This document shows positions 9,112-16,745 of a DNA stretch of 64,000 nucleotides, one piece after another. The position numbers and the translations under genes are program-made. The first letter of the stretch is position 1. Every line of letters starts with the position of its first letter. The stretch lies in assembly GCA_016208315.1 (NCBI GenBank), contig JACQYF010000209.1:1-64000 (forward strand). Direction: 5' to 3'. A model generated the notes under the pieces. The model did no database searches and was not told the DNA's origin. It saw nothing but the letters and a program-made list of their open reading frames with translations. This stretch comes from Chloroflexota bacterium. GTDB taxonomy: Bacteria; Chloroflexota; Anaerolineae; UBA4142.

Positions 9112-9936
9112 TTGAACGCCCACCTGGATTCGCTGCTCGCCCAAACGGATCGCGCGATGGGCGCGGTCTTCAATTCGCATTATCGCGGCGAGGTACACGT
9201 CGGGGTTGATCTCGGCACGGCGTACACGGTGCTGATCGTGCTCGATGCGGATTATCGGCCGCTTGCCGGAACCTATCGCTTTGCCAACGTCGTGCGCGAT
9301 GGTCTGGTGGTGGACTTTATCGGCGCGATTGATTTGCTGCGCGAACTCAAGCGGAATGTCGAGTCGCGGCTCGGATTCGAATTGACCCACGCGGCAACGG
9401 GTTATCCGCCCGGCGTGCCGCTCGCCGAAGTGCGCGCGACTGCCAACGTCGTCCGCGCGGCGGGCCTGGATTGCCGCGCAGAGGTGGACGAGCCGACCGC
9501 CGCCAATGCCGTCCTGCAAATTCGCGATGGCGCGGTGGTGGACGTGGGCGGCGGAACGACGGGCATCGCGGTGTTTCGCGATGGGCACGTCGTCTACTCC
9601 GGCGATGAGGCAACGGGCGGCACGCATTTCTCGCTGGTCATTGCCGGCGCGCTCAATATTCCTTTCGAGGACGCGGAAAATCTCAAAGTGGATGCGCGCC
9701 AACAGGACCGGCTTTATCCGATCGTGCGACCCGTCATGGAAAAGGTCGCGACCATTGTGGCAAGGCACATTCGCCCGTTCGACGTCGAAACGATTTGCAT
9801 GGTCGGCGGCACATCCAATTTCAAAGGGATCGCGCCGGTGGTTGAAGAAGTGACCGGCGTCAAGACCTTGATTCCCGTGCAGCCCATGTTTGTAACGCCG
9901 CTGGGAATCGCGATGCAGGATAGAAGTGAACAGTAA
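9112..9936 (+). CDS. eutJ: EutJ-like actin-fold chaperone of the microcompartment operon
   Basis: This 274-residue protein has the Hsp70/actin ATPase pattern. Phosphate-1 is VGVDLGTAYTVLIVLD, phosphate-2 is VVDVGGGTTGIAVFRDG, and an adenosine-type motif is CMVGGTSNFKGI. Length and motif order match EutJ, the ethanolamine-operon protein thought to help assemble or reactivate compartment enzymes. The start is TTG at 9112, 3 bp after the previous stop. The last codons fall in heptamer array B, so the C-terminal SEQ residues come from the repeat. Confidence 0.88.
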   Translation: MNAHLDSLLAQTDRAMGAVFNSHYRGEVHVGVDLGTAYTVLIVLDADYRPLAGTYRFANVVRDGLVVDFIGAIDLLRELKRNVESRLGFELTHAATGYPPGVPLAEVRATANVVRAAGLDCRAEVDEPTAANAVLQIRDGAVVDVGGGTTGIAVFRDGHVVYSGDEATGGTHFSLVIAGALNIPFEDAENLKVDARQQDRLYPIVRPVMEKVATIVARHIRPFDVETICMVGGTSNFKGIAPVVEEVTGVKTLIPVQPMFVTPLGIAMQDRSEQ

Positions 9937-10010
9937 ACAGCTAACAGTGAACAGTCAATATTCAACTGATTACTGTCTACTGTAAACTGTTTACTGATTA
10001 CTGTTGACTG
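9928..10010. repeat. Heptanucleotide repeat array B
   Basis: Forward units (cagtaaa, cagctaa, cagtgaa, cagtcaa) are followed by inverted units (ttactgt, ctactgt, aaactgt, ttactga). Together they make a dyad of about 80 bp that fills the gap between eutJ and the BMC-T gene. Confidence 0.85.
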
Positions 10011-10019
10011 GGGTTTACA

Positions 10020-10640
10020 TTGGCTGACAAATTTGAACTCAGCTGTTACGCGTATCTCGACCGGATGCAGCCGCAGTACGCCGCATTCGTGGGCACGATC
10101 ACGCAGGGCGACCTGCCGGTGCAGGGCATGGCCGACCTGTACATCGAAGTCGCGCCCGGCAACGAAGTATTTCGTCTCGTGGACATCGCGGTCAAGGCGA
10201 CGCAAGCCAAGCCCGGCGCGCAGGTCGTCGAACGCGAGTTTGGCATGTTCGAGGTCCACTCACTTTCACAGGCCGAAGTGCTCGAAGCCGGGGCCGTCGT
10301 GTTGGACCGGTTGGGCCTGAAAATCGGCGACCGAAAGAAACCCGAGATTGCCTCGATTCAAGTGATCACACATGTTGACCCGTATCAAGTGCAATTGCTC
10401 AACCGGTTCCGCCGGGGCGCGATGCTCGTCGCCGGCGAGACCTTGTTTATTCTCGAATGCCAACCTGCGGCGTACATCAATCTCGCGGCGAACGAAGCCG
10501 AAAAATACGCGACCATCAAGATCATCCACATCTCGTCGGTCGGGCGATTCGGTCGCATGTGGCTCTCCGGCACCGAAGCCGAAATCCTCGCCGCGAAAAA
10601 AGCGGCCGTGCAGGCGCTGGAGTCAATTGAGGGAATCTGA
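10020..10640 (+). CDS. BMC-T shell protein, CsoS1D/CcmP type (tandem domain)
   Basis: This 206-residue protein has two BMC domains. The first reads YAYLDRMQPQYAAFVGTI, then IEVAPGNEVFRLVDIAVKAT and VVEREFGMFEVHS. The second has ETLFILECQPAAYINLAANE and VGRFGRMWLSGTEAEI. From memory this matches the permuted CsoS1D and CcmP proteins, which form double-stacked trimers with a gated pore, and not EutL or PduT. The start is TTG 10020 inside a repeat-rich leader. A large gated pore suggests that bulky metabolites or cofactors cross the shell. Confidence 0.88.
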   Translation: MADKFELSCYAYLDRMQPQYAAFVGTITQGDLPVQGMADLYIEVAPGNEVFRLVDIAVKATQAKPGAQVVEREFGMFEVHSLSQAEVLEAGAVVLDRLGLKIGDRKKPEIASIQVITHVDPYQVQLLNRFRRGAMLVAGETLFILECQPAAYINLAANEAEKYATIKIIHISSVGRFGRMWLSGTEAEILAAKKAAVQALESIEGI

Positions 10641-10721
10641 TGGGAAGGATGAGGGATGAGGGATGAGGGATGAATCTGGAGTGTCGTTTTCATCCTTCAT
10701 CCTTCCGCCTTCATCCTTCAG
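10640..10721. repeat. Heptanucleotide repeat array C
   Basis: Forward units of the type gatgagg and gatgaat are followed by inverted catcctt units. This gives a dyad between the BMC-T gene and the 106-aa gene. The unit sequence differs from arrays A and B. Confidence 0.82.
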
Positions 10722-10736
10722 ATCGAGGGGCATTCC

Positions 10737-11057
10737 ATGGCTAAGGTAATCTATACCGAGCGGGACATCGAAGACCTTGCGCGCCGCGGCGTCAAGGAGC
10801 TGGCGATGACGGACGAGGTTTACTTGACCGATGTCGCGCGCGAGCGGGCCGAAAAACTGGGCCTTGTCTTGCGCGCCGCAGGGGCCAACGCGCCGCCAAA
10901 GATCGGGAGCGCGTCCGGTTCGGCAGGCGCGCCACAACAAGACGCCGAGCAGGTGATCGGCAAGGTCAAGGCGGACGTTATCGCGAAATTGGGGCCGACG
11001 GTTGATCCGGCCATCATTGACCGCATCGTGCGGCGTGTGGTGAGCCAGTTGAATTAG
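10737..11057 (+). CDS. Small BMC-associated protein with C-terminal encapsulation-like helix
   Basis: This 106-residue protein has three parts. Residues 4-45 (VIYTERDIEDLARRGVKE, then YLTDVARERAEKLGL) share the helix-strand pattern of EutT/EutQ-type N-termini. Residues 48-75 are a low-complexity Ala/Gly/Pro linker. The C-terminus, AIIDRIVRRVVSQL, is an amphipathic helix resembling the encapsulation helices on the aldehyde dehydrogenase and aldolase encoded nearby. The gene sits between shell genes. I infer an adaptor or scaffold that recruits cargo; no catalytic motif is visible. Confidence 0.7.
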   Translation: MAKVIYTERDIEDLARRGVKELAMTDEVYLTDVARERAEKLGLVLRAAGANAPPKIGSASGSAGAPQQDAEQVIGKVKADVIAKLGPTVDPAIIDRIVRRVVSQLN

Positions 11058-11146
11058 AAGTTAGAAGTTGGAAGTTAGAAGTTGGAAATGATTCGACGGT
11101 AAGTATCCAGGTTCCAGCTTCCAATCTCCAACCTCCGGTTTCCAAA
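11055..11146. repeat. Heptanucleotide repeat array D
   Basis: Units of agaagtt/ggaagtt are followed, after a short spacer, by inverted units (ttccagc, ttccaat, ctccaac). The array fills the gap before the first BMC-P gene. The same unit recurs in frame inside the DUF2298 gene at 31672-31747. Confidence 0.85.
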
Positions 11147-11148
11147 CG

Positions 11149-11457
11149 ATGATTCTCGGTCAAGTAGTTGGCGAAGTCATCGCCACGATTAAGGACGAAT
11201 CGGTGCATGGGCGCAAGCTGCTCATCACCCAACTGATGAATCACAAGCGTGAGCCAATCGGTCGCCCGCAGGTCGCGATTGAAGTGGTGGACGCGGGCGT
11301 CGGCGATTATGTTTTCCTGGTTCGCGCGCGCGATGCGTCATTCGCCGTTATGCCCAACGCGCCCGCCGATCTCGCCATCGTGGGTGTCATTGATCATTGG
11401 GATACGATTGACAATGTCGAGCTGGAGTTGCCATTCGGCTATTCAACGTGGACGTGA
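11149..11457 (+). CDS. BMC-P pentameric shell protein 1 (EutN/CcmL family)
   Basis: This 102-residue protein has the EutN/CcmL pattern: MILGQVVGEVIATIKDESV at the N-terminus, KLLITQL, VVDAGVGDYVFLVRARDAS and IVGVIDHWD. Such proteins form pentamers that cap the icosahedral vertices. ATG 11149 gives the expected N-terminus. It is one of two BMC-P genes separated by heptamer array E. Two divergent BMC-P paralogues in one locus are common in metabolosomes. Confidence 0.93.
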   Translation: MILGQVVGEVIATIKDESVHGRKLLITQLMNHKREPIGRPQVAIEVVDAGVGDYVFLVRARDASFAVMPNAPADLAIVGVIDHWDTIDNVELELPFGYSTWT

Positions 11458-11458
11458 A

Positions 11459-11543
11459 TGGAAGTGGGAAGTTGAAAGTGCCTAAAGTGCGAAGTGGACT
11501 CCCAACTTTAGACACTTTAGGCACTTCTAACTTGGAACTTGTG
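11459..11543. repeat. Heptanucleotide repeat array E
   Basis: Units of gaagtgg, gaagttg and aaagtgc/ctaaagt are followed by inverted cactttag/gcacttc and aacttgg. The dyad separates the two BMC-P genes. The inner arms cctaaagtgc and gacactttagg are nearly complementary. Confidence 0.82.
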
Positions 11544-11547
11544 GCTT

Positions 11548-11820
11548 ATGCTTATCGCTAAAGTGATCGGTACCGTCGTTTCCACAATCAAACATCCGGC
11601 GTATCACGCGCGGAAAATCATGTTGGTGCAAGCCACGCATTTGCCGGGCGAAAAACCGGACGACGCATTCGTCGCGGTAGATTTGGCGCAAGCGGGTGTT
11701 GGCGATACGGTGCTCGTGTGCCAAGAAGGCGGTTCGACGCGCCAGATCATGGGATTGAAAGATCAACCAGTGCGTTCGTCCATCGTCGGAATAATTGATT
11801 CGGTGAATCTCAGAACGTGA
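11548..11820 (+). CDS. BMC-P pentameric shell protein 2 (EutN/CcmL family)
   Basis: This 90-residue protein begins MLIAKVIGTVVSTIKHP and contains KIMLVQATHL, VDLAQAGVGDTVLVCQEGGS and SSIVGIIDSVNL, the classic EutN/CcmL signature. ATG 11548 is chosen over TTG 11539 because family members start exactly at MLIAKVIG. It is closer to canonical EutN than BMC-P 1. It ends 10 bp before the aldehyde dehydrogenase gene, with tggaggtt-like RBS sequence (cggaggt) in between, so shell and enzyme are co-expressed. Confidence 0.94.
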   Translation: MLIAKVIGTVVSTIKHPAYHARKIMLVQATHLPGEKPDDAFVAVDLAQAGVGDTVLVCQEGGSTRQIMGLKDQPVRSSIVGIIDSVNLRT

Positions 11821-11830
11821 CGGAGGTTCT

Positions 11831-13243
11831 ATGGCTGATATAAGCGAACGCGACATCAATAATATTGTGCAATACGTCATCGCCGAATTGCAGGAACAAC
11901 GCGGCGGAGCGGCCGGCACGGGCGGTGTCTTTGCCGATGTGATGAGCGCGGTCGCAGCCGCGGGGCGCGCCCAGCAAATGTGGGTCGCGCTCCCACTCGA
12001 AAAACGCAAAGAGGTCATCGCCCACTTGCGCGAACGATTGCGCGAGAACGCGCAGGTCCTCGCGTGGGCGGCCTGGCGCGAGACCGGCCTCGGACGATAC
12101 GAGGACAAGATCGAAAAGAATCTGTTAGTGACAAACAAGACGCCCGGGATCGAGGATCTCGAGCCGGTGGCGTGGAGTGGCGACCGCGGGCTGACGCTGC
12201 TCGAGCGCGCGCCCTTTGGCGTGATCGGCTCGATTACGCCGGTCACCAATCCAATTGCGACGACCATCAACAATACGGTCGCGATCATCGCGGGCGGCAA
12301 TTCGGTCGTGTTCAACGCGCACCCCAACGCCAAGGAATGCACCACGCGCACGATTGTCGCGATCAACCAGGCAATTATCGAGGCGGGCGGTCCGGCGAAC
12401 TTGGTCGCCGGGATTGGCGAGCCGACGATTGAAAGCGCGCAAACGTTGATGAGGCATCCGGGCACATCGCTCACTCTCGTAACGGGTGGCGAGGCCGTCG
12501 TCCACGTCGCGATGCAATCCGGCAAGCGCGCGGTCTGCGCCGGTCCTGGCAATCCCCCCATCGTCGTAGACGAGACCGCCGATATCGAGCAAGCCGCGCG
12601 GGATATTATCAAGGGTGCGTCGTTCGACAACAATATTATCTGCACGGATGAGAAAAATCTGATTGTCGTCGAATCGGTTGCCGACCGGCTGAGTGGCGCG
12701 CTGCGCGCGTTGGGCTGCCGCATGTTGACCTCGGAGGAACTGACGCGGCTGGAAAAGGTGATTTTTTCCGAGCCGGTCAAGAATGGCAAGCAAACCGGTC
12801 TTAACAAGCAACTGATCGGCAAGAACCCATCGGTCATTCTAAAGGAAATCGGGATTACGGTCGGCGATGAAGTGCGCTTGGCGATCGCCGAGGTGCCGCG
12901 CGAGCACACGCTCGTCTGGACCGAGCAGATGATGCCGATTCTGCCGCTCGTCCGCGTCCCGAATGCCGATGCCGGGATTGATTATGCCATCGCGGTCGAA
13001 GGCGGACGGCGGCACACGGCGGTGATGTACTCCAAGCATCTCGATCACCTCAGCCGGATGGCCAAAGAAGTCAATGTCTCCATTTTCGTCAAGAACGGTC
13101 CGACGCTCGCCGGTCTCGGCTACGGCGGCGAAGGGTTTACTTCGTTTTCGATTGCCGGCTATACGGGCGAAGGGATGACGCGCCCGCGGACGTTTACGCG
13201 GGAACGGCGCTGCGTGCTCGTAGATGCCTTTAGGATTGTTTGA
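11831..13243 (+). CDS. Acylating aldehyde dehydrogenase, EutE/PduP type, with encapsulation helix
   Basis: This 470-residue enzyme converts an aldehyde, CoA and NAD+ to acyl-CoA and NADH inside compartments. The N-terminal ISERDINNIVQYVIAELQ is an amphipathic encapsulation peptide, followed by a Gly-rich linker. The Rossmann region includes FGVIGSITPVTNP. The catalytic Cys is at about 271 in FDNNIICTDEKN, as in PduP/EutE. It lies one base before the receiver-GGDEF start and directly after the BMC-P gene. Substrate (acetaldehyde, propionaldehyde or lactaldehyde) is not decided by the sequence; the aldolase suggests lactaldehyde or a product of it. Confidence 0.93.
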   Translation: MADISERDINNIVQYVIAELQEQRGGAAGTGGVFADVMSAVAAAGRAQQMWVALPLEKRKEVIAHLRERLRENAQVLAWAAWRETGLGRYEDKIEKNLLVTNKTPGIEDLEPVAWSGDRGLTLLERAPFGVIGSITPVTNPIATTINNTVAIIAGGNSVVFNAHPNAKECTTRTIVAINQAIIEAGGPANLVAGIGEPTIESAQTLMRHPGTSLTLVTGGEAVVHVAMQSGKRAVCAGPGNPPIVVDETADIEQAARDIIKGASFDNNIICTDEKNLIVVESVADRLSGALRALGCRMLTSEELTRLEKVIFSEPVKNGKQTGLNKQLIGKNPSVILKEIGITVGDEVRLAIAEVPREHTLVWTEQMMPILPLVRVPNADAGIDYAIAVEGGRRHTAVMYSKHLDHLSRMAKEVNVSIFVKNGPTLAGLGYGGEGFTSFSIAGYTGEGMTRPRTFTRERRCVLVDAFRIV

Positions 13244-13244
13244 A

Positions 13245-14246
13245 ATGAATGCACCGAAAATCCTGGTCGCCGATGATCGCGCGGATGATCTGGACCTCCT
13301 CACCGACGTTTTGAACTCGGCTCGGTATCACGTCATTACCGCGTCGGACGGCGAGGAGGCGCTCGCCAAAGCGTACGCCGAGCGACCCGAGCTCATCATC
13401 CTCGACATTCGCATGCCAAAGATGGATGGCTTTCAAGTCTGTCGGCGCGTCAAGGGCGACCCGGACATCAAGAGCATACCGGTGATCCTTCTCTCCTCGA
13501 CCTATCGCGATTCCGCCGACAAGCTCAGGGGCTTTGAGGCGGGCGCCGACGATTACGTGACCCAGCCCGTGCGTCATAAGGAATTGATCGCGCGTATCGG
13601 CGCCATGTTGCGGATCAAAGCCCTGTACGACGAGCGCACGCGACAGCAGCAGGCGCTCGAGAAGTTGACCGTGGAGCTTAAGCAGACGAATGCGGCGTTA
13701 TTGGCGGCCAATGAAGAATTGGCCCAGCTCGCCGCGACCGACCCGCTCACCGGCCTCTACACGCGCGAACATTTCTACGAACGCCTGGAGAGCGAGTTCG
13801 CGCGGGCGCGACGTTTTCGGCACGGCTTGACCATCGTGCGCGCGGACATTGACCAGTTTCACGCGCTGAACGAACGGCTCGGACGCGCGGCCGGCGATCA
13901 CGTGCTGCGCGCGATCGGGACGCTCGTGCAAGAGATTTCCCGGACGATGGATATTGCGGCGCGCATCGGCGGCGACGAATTCGGATTGATCCTGCCCGAG
14001 ACCGACATCGCCGGCGCCCAATCCGTCGCGCATCGTTTTCGCGACGCGATCCGTTCGAGGGCGTTCTTGCCCGAGCCGGCGGTCCGGATCACGATCACCC
14101 AGGGTCTCGCCGCATCGAATGGGGAGAGCGCGGAAATGGCGGAGGACATCATGCGACGGGCTGAGACAGCGCTGCGGCAGGCCAAGGCACTTGGGAGTAG
14201 TTCGATCGGCGTCGAAGACGATACACAACATGATGCGATTCCCTGA
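13245..14246 (+). CDS. Receiver-GGDEF response regulator (diguanylate cyclase)
   Basis: This 333-residue protein has an N-terminal receiver (ILVADDRADD; phospho-acceptor D54 in LIILDIRMPKMDG; then a short coiled coil around 130-165) and a C-terminal GGDEF domain. The active-site GGDEF is intact at about 242-246. The inhibitory I-site RxxD (RTMD, about 233-236) is exactly five residues upstream. It should make cyclic di-GMP and be product-inhibited. ATG 13245 is preferred over the in-frame ATG 13224 inside the upstream gene. It is wedged between the aldehyde dehydrogenase and GH1 genes, which is unusual for a signalling gene. Confidence 0.9.
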   Translation: MNAPKILVADDRADDLDLLTDVLNSARYHVITASDGEEALAKAYAERPELIILDIRMPKMDGFQVCRRVKGDPDIKSIPVILLSSTYRDSADKLRGFEAGADDYVTQPVRHKELIARIGAMLRIKALYDERTRQQQALEKLTVELKQTNAALLAANEELAQLAATDPLTGLYTREHFYERLESEFARARRFRHGLTIVRADIDQFHALNERLGRAAGDHVLRAIGTLVQEISRTMDIAARIGGDEFGLILPETDIAGAQSVAHRFRDAIRSRAFLPEPAVRITITQGLAASNGESAEMAEDIMRRAETALRQAKALGSSSIGVEDDTQHDAIP

Positions 14247-15540
14247 CGGCTTCCTCTGGGGCAGCGCGACCGCGGCTCACCAAGTCGAGGGCGACAATCG
14301 CACCAACGATTGGTGGGACTGGGAGCAGACTCCGGGCCACATCAAGAACGGCGACCGGTCTACACTCGCGTGCGATTGGTGGCACGGCGAACGCTACCGC
14401 GCGGATTTCGACCTCGCAAAGTCGCTGAATCAAAACGCGCACCGCCTTTCCGTCGAGTGGAGCCGGATCGAGCCGCGCGAAGGCGAATGGAACCAGGACG
14501 CCCTTGCGTATTACCGGCGCGTGTTGACCGCGCTGCGCGACCGCGGCATGACGCCGCTCGTAACACTTCACCATTTTTCCAATCCGCGCTGGCTGGCGCA
14601 AAAGGGCGCCTGGGAAACTCAAACCGTCGTGCCGTTTTTTGAACGGTATGCGACGCAAGTCGTTCAGGAACTGGGCGACCTCTGCAAGTTTTGGGTGACG
14701 ATCAATGAGCCGTTCGTCTATACGTTCTTTGGCTATAACGACGGTACGTTTCCTCCCGGCCAGAAGAATGTCTTGCTCGCTTTTCGCGTGCTGGGCAATC
14801 TAGTGCGCGGGCATGCGGCGGCGTATCACGCGATCCATCGCGTGCAGCCGGATGCGCAGGTAGGAGTGGCGCATCACTTTCGCGCCTTTGCGCCAGCCAA
14901 CCCACGATCCGCCCTCGACCGCTGCTTGGTCGGTCTGCGCGACCGGCTCGCCAACCGCTTGTTCTTCCTCGCGCTGGTGGATGGCAAGTTGCGCTTTCCG
15001 CTCAGCGTCGGCGAGCAACTCACTGCGGCCGCCGGCACCCAGGATTTTATCGGCATCAATTACTATTTCACCGAACGCGCCGCGTTCGCGCTGAATCGCC
15101 CCGGGCAGCTTTTCACGCGCGAGGTCAAGGCCGACTGGCCGCCCGACGCGCCGTCGTTCGCCGCGCACGTCGAGCCGAATAGTTTGTACAAACACCTGTG
15201 TGAGCAAGCGCGCTACGGCAAGCCGATCTATATCACCGAGAATGGACTTTTCGATCTGGGCGGCGATCCTTGGGCAAGATTAGGACAAGCCCGTTACTTG
15301 CTCACGCATCTGATGGCCGTCCAGCGGGCGATTCAAGCGGGCGTGCCGGTGAATGGCTTGTTTTACTGGACGCTTGTAGACAATTTTGAATGGGCGCATG
15401 GTTATACTGCGCGCTTTGGTCTTTATCGGCTGGATCTGGCGAGCCAAACGCGCACACCGCGCGTCACCGCCGACGTGTACGCCCGCATCGCGCGGGACAA
15501 TGCGATTCCTGACGACTTGATCGAAAAGTATGGACATTAG
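14230..15540 (+). CDS. GH1 beta-glycosidase
   Basis: This 436-residue enzyme has the family 1 glycoside hydrolase landmarks: FPDGFLWGSATAAHQVEG at the N-terminus, acid/base Glu at about 160 in TINEPF, nucleophile Glu at about 337 in ITENGL, and a C-terminal FYWTLVDNFEW. It has no signal peptide, so it acts on imported glycosides. ATG 14230 (or 14233) overlaps the end of the GGDEF gene by 17 bp and its own end overlaps the aldolase start, indicating translational coupling. It may release the sugar that feeds the aldolase. Substrate specificity is not visible. Confidence 0.93.
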   Translation: MMRFPDGFLWGSATAAHQVEGDNRTNDWWDWEQTPGHIKNGDRSTLACDWWHGERYRADFDLAKSLNQNAHRLSVEWSRIEPREGEWNQDALAYYRRVLTALRDRGMTPLVTLHHFSNPRWLAQKGAWETQTVVPFFERYATQVVQELGDLCKFWVTINEPFVYTFFGYNDGTFPPGQKNVLLAFRVLGNLVRGHAAAYHAIHRVQPDAQVGVAHHFRAFAPANPRSALDRCLVGLRDRLANRLFFLALVDGKLRFPLSVGEQLTAAAGTQDFIGINYYFTERAAFALNRPGQLFTREVKADWPPDAPSFAAHVEPNSLYKHLCEQARYGKPIYITENGLFDLGGDPWARLGQARYLLTHLMAVQRAIQAGVPVNGLFYWTLVDNFEWAHGYTARFGLYRLDLASQTRTPRVTADVYARIARDNAIPDDLIEKYGH

Positions 15541-16363
15541 ATCCGAGAACGAGATGCGCTCTCGCATCGTCGAGATAGGCAAGCTGTTGCATCAAAAGGG
15601 CCTGGTCGCGGCGGGCGATGGGAATATTTCCGTGCGCCTGGATCGCGAACGCCTGCTGGTCACGCCGAGCGGATTCAGCAAAGGTTTTCTCGACGCCGAA
15701 CAGCTACTCGTCGTCAATCTGGCGGGCGAGAAGGTCTCACCGTCATTTGGCAAGGCGCGCGATCTGGACCCGTCGTCCGAAATTCGGATTCACCTCGAGT
15801 GTTATCGGCAGCGCGCCGACGTTCATGCCGTCATTCACGCTCACCCGCCGATGGCGATTGCCTGCACGCTGGCCGGCGTCTCGCTCGCCAAGTGCGTTCT
15901 GCCCGAAGTCCTCTACGATCTCGGCACGATTCCGACCGCGCCGTACGCGACGCCTTCCAGCCCCGAGGGCCCCATCGCCGTGCGCGAACTGATCAAGCAG
16001 TACGATGCGATCGTGCTCGACCGCCATGGGACGGTCACGGTCGGCGCGACTTTGTGGGACGCGTACATGCGGCTGGAGCGCGTCGAGCATTCGGCCCAAG
16101 TGACGCTCGCCGCGCAGCAGGCGCTGCGCGGACCGGTCGAACCGCTCTCCATCGAGGCCATTCAAAAACTCGCCGCGATGCGCCAAAAGATCTTCGGCGA
16201 GCGCGGGCGCGATATTTGCGTCGAATGCAATGCCTGCCCCGTCAGCGAACGACATTCCTCTCGGCAGGGCGGCGCCGTAGACCTGAGTCGTCTTGAAGCG
16301 CTCATCGCAGATCAAGTCCGGCGCGCTTTGAGCACATCCCCACGGGACGCTCCGCAGTCCTAA
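15530..16363 (+). CDS. Class II (fuculose-phosphate-type) aldolase with C-terminal encapsulation helix
   Basis: This 277-residue enzyme has the FucA/AraD fold markers: GNISVRL, PSGFSKG, Glu84 in SSEIRIH, zinc ligands His103 and His105 in IHAHPP, and His166 in DRHGTV. It should split a deoxysugar phosphate (L-fuculose- or L-rhamnulose-1-phosphate) into dihydroxyacetone phosphate and lactaldehyde. The extra 45 residues include three close cysteines (about 230, 233, 236) and end in LSRLEALIADQVRRALS, an encapsulation-type helix. ATG 15530 overlaps the GH1 stop; ATG 15554 is a shorter option. This is the likely signature enzyme of the compartment. Confidence 0.88.
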   Translation: MDIRSENEMRSRIVEIGKLLHQKGLVAAGDGNISVRLDRERLLVTPSGFSKGFLDAEQLLVVNLAGEKVSPSFGKARDLDPSSEIRIHLECYRQRADVHAVIHAHPPMAIACTLAGVSLAKCVLPEVLYDLGTIPTAPYATPSSPEGPIAVRELIKQYDAIVLDRHGTVTVGATLWDAYMRLERVEHSAQVTLAAQQALRGPVEPLSIEAIQKLAAMRQKIFGERGRDICVECNACPVSERHSSRQGGAVDLSRLEALIADQVRRALSTSPRDAPQS

Positions 16364-16384
16364 ATCTGGAATCGAAAATCTGAA

Positions 16385-16669
16385 ATGGTCGTCGGTGTTT
16401 GCACGCTCGAACTCGATATTCCCGCGAGCCATTCGCTCAAGGACAAGCGCCACGTCGTCAAATCGGTAACGGCGCGGGTCCGCCGCGATTTCAATGTGTC
16501 GGTCGCCGAAGTGGACGATCTGGATGCGTGGCAGCACGCCGTGCTGGGCATTGTCTGCGTCTCGTCTGACGCGGCGTACGCGCAGGGCCTGCTCGAAAAA
16601 GTGATTGACAATATCGAGCGCAGCCGCCTCGACGCCGTGATCGCCGACTATTCCATCGAGATTTGGTGA
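16385..16669 (+). CDS. DUF503 family (YlxP-like) protein
   Basis: This 94-residue protein reads VVGVCTLELDIPASHSLKDKR, then VVKSVTARVRRDFNVSVAEV. These are the hallmark features of DUF503/YlxP, a small RNA-binding-like fold often encoded near ribosome-maturation genes. Here it follows the compartment aldolase by 21 bp. Function in this context is unknown. Confidence 0.85.
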   Translation: MVVGVCTLELDIPASHSLKDKRHVVKSVTARVRRDFNVSVAEVDDLDAWQHAVLGIVCVSSDAAYAQGLLEKVIDNIERSRLDAVIADYSIEIW

Positions 16670-16675
16670 CGCGAA

Positions 16676-16704
16676 TTGCCAATCGTCTCACTTGATGATA
16701 AAAT
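16676..16704 (+). promoter_or_regulatory. Candidate sigma-70-type promoter for the flippase gene
   Basis: TTGCCA (16676-16681) and TAAAAT (16699-16704) are separated by 17 bp, about 40 bp before ATG 16746. It lies immediately after the DUF503 stop and would start a new transcript for the glycosylation region. Confidence 0.5.
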
Positions 16705-16745
16705 ACGGCGCGCTGCCAATCTTGGCGCTTCAAAAAAGGGAATGC

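Noticed and set aside
11527-12909. Long minus-strand ORF of 460 codons
   Set aside because: It is antisense to the aldehyde dehydrogenase and lacks recognisable motifs. High GC creates long antisense frames; the + strand protein has full family signatures.
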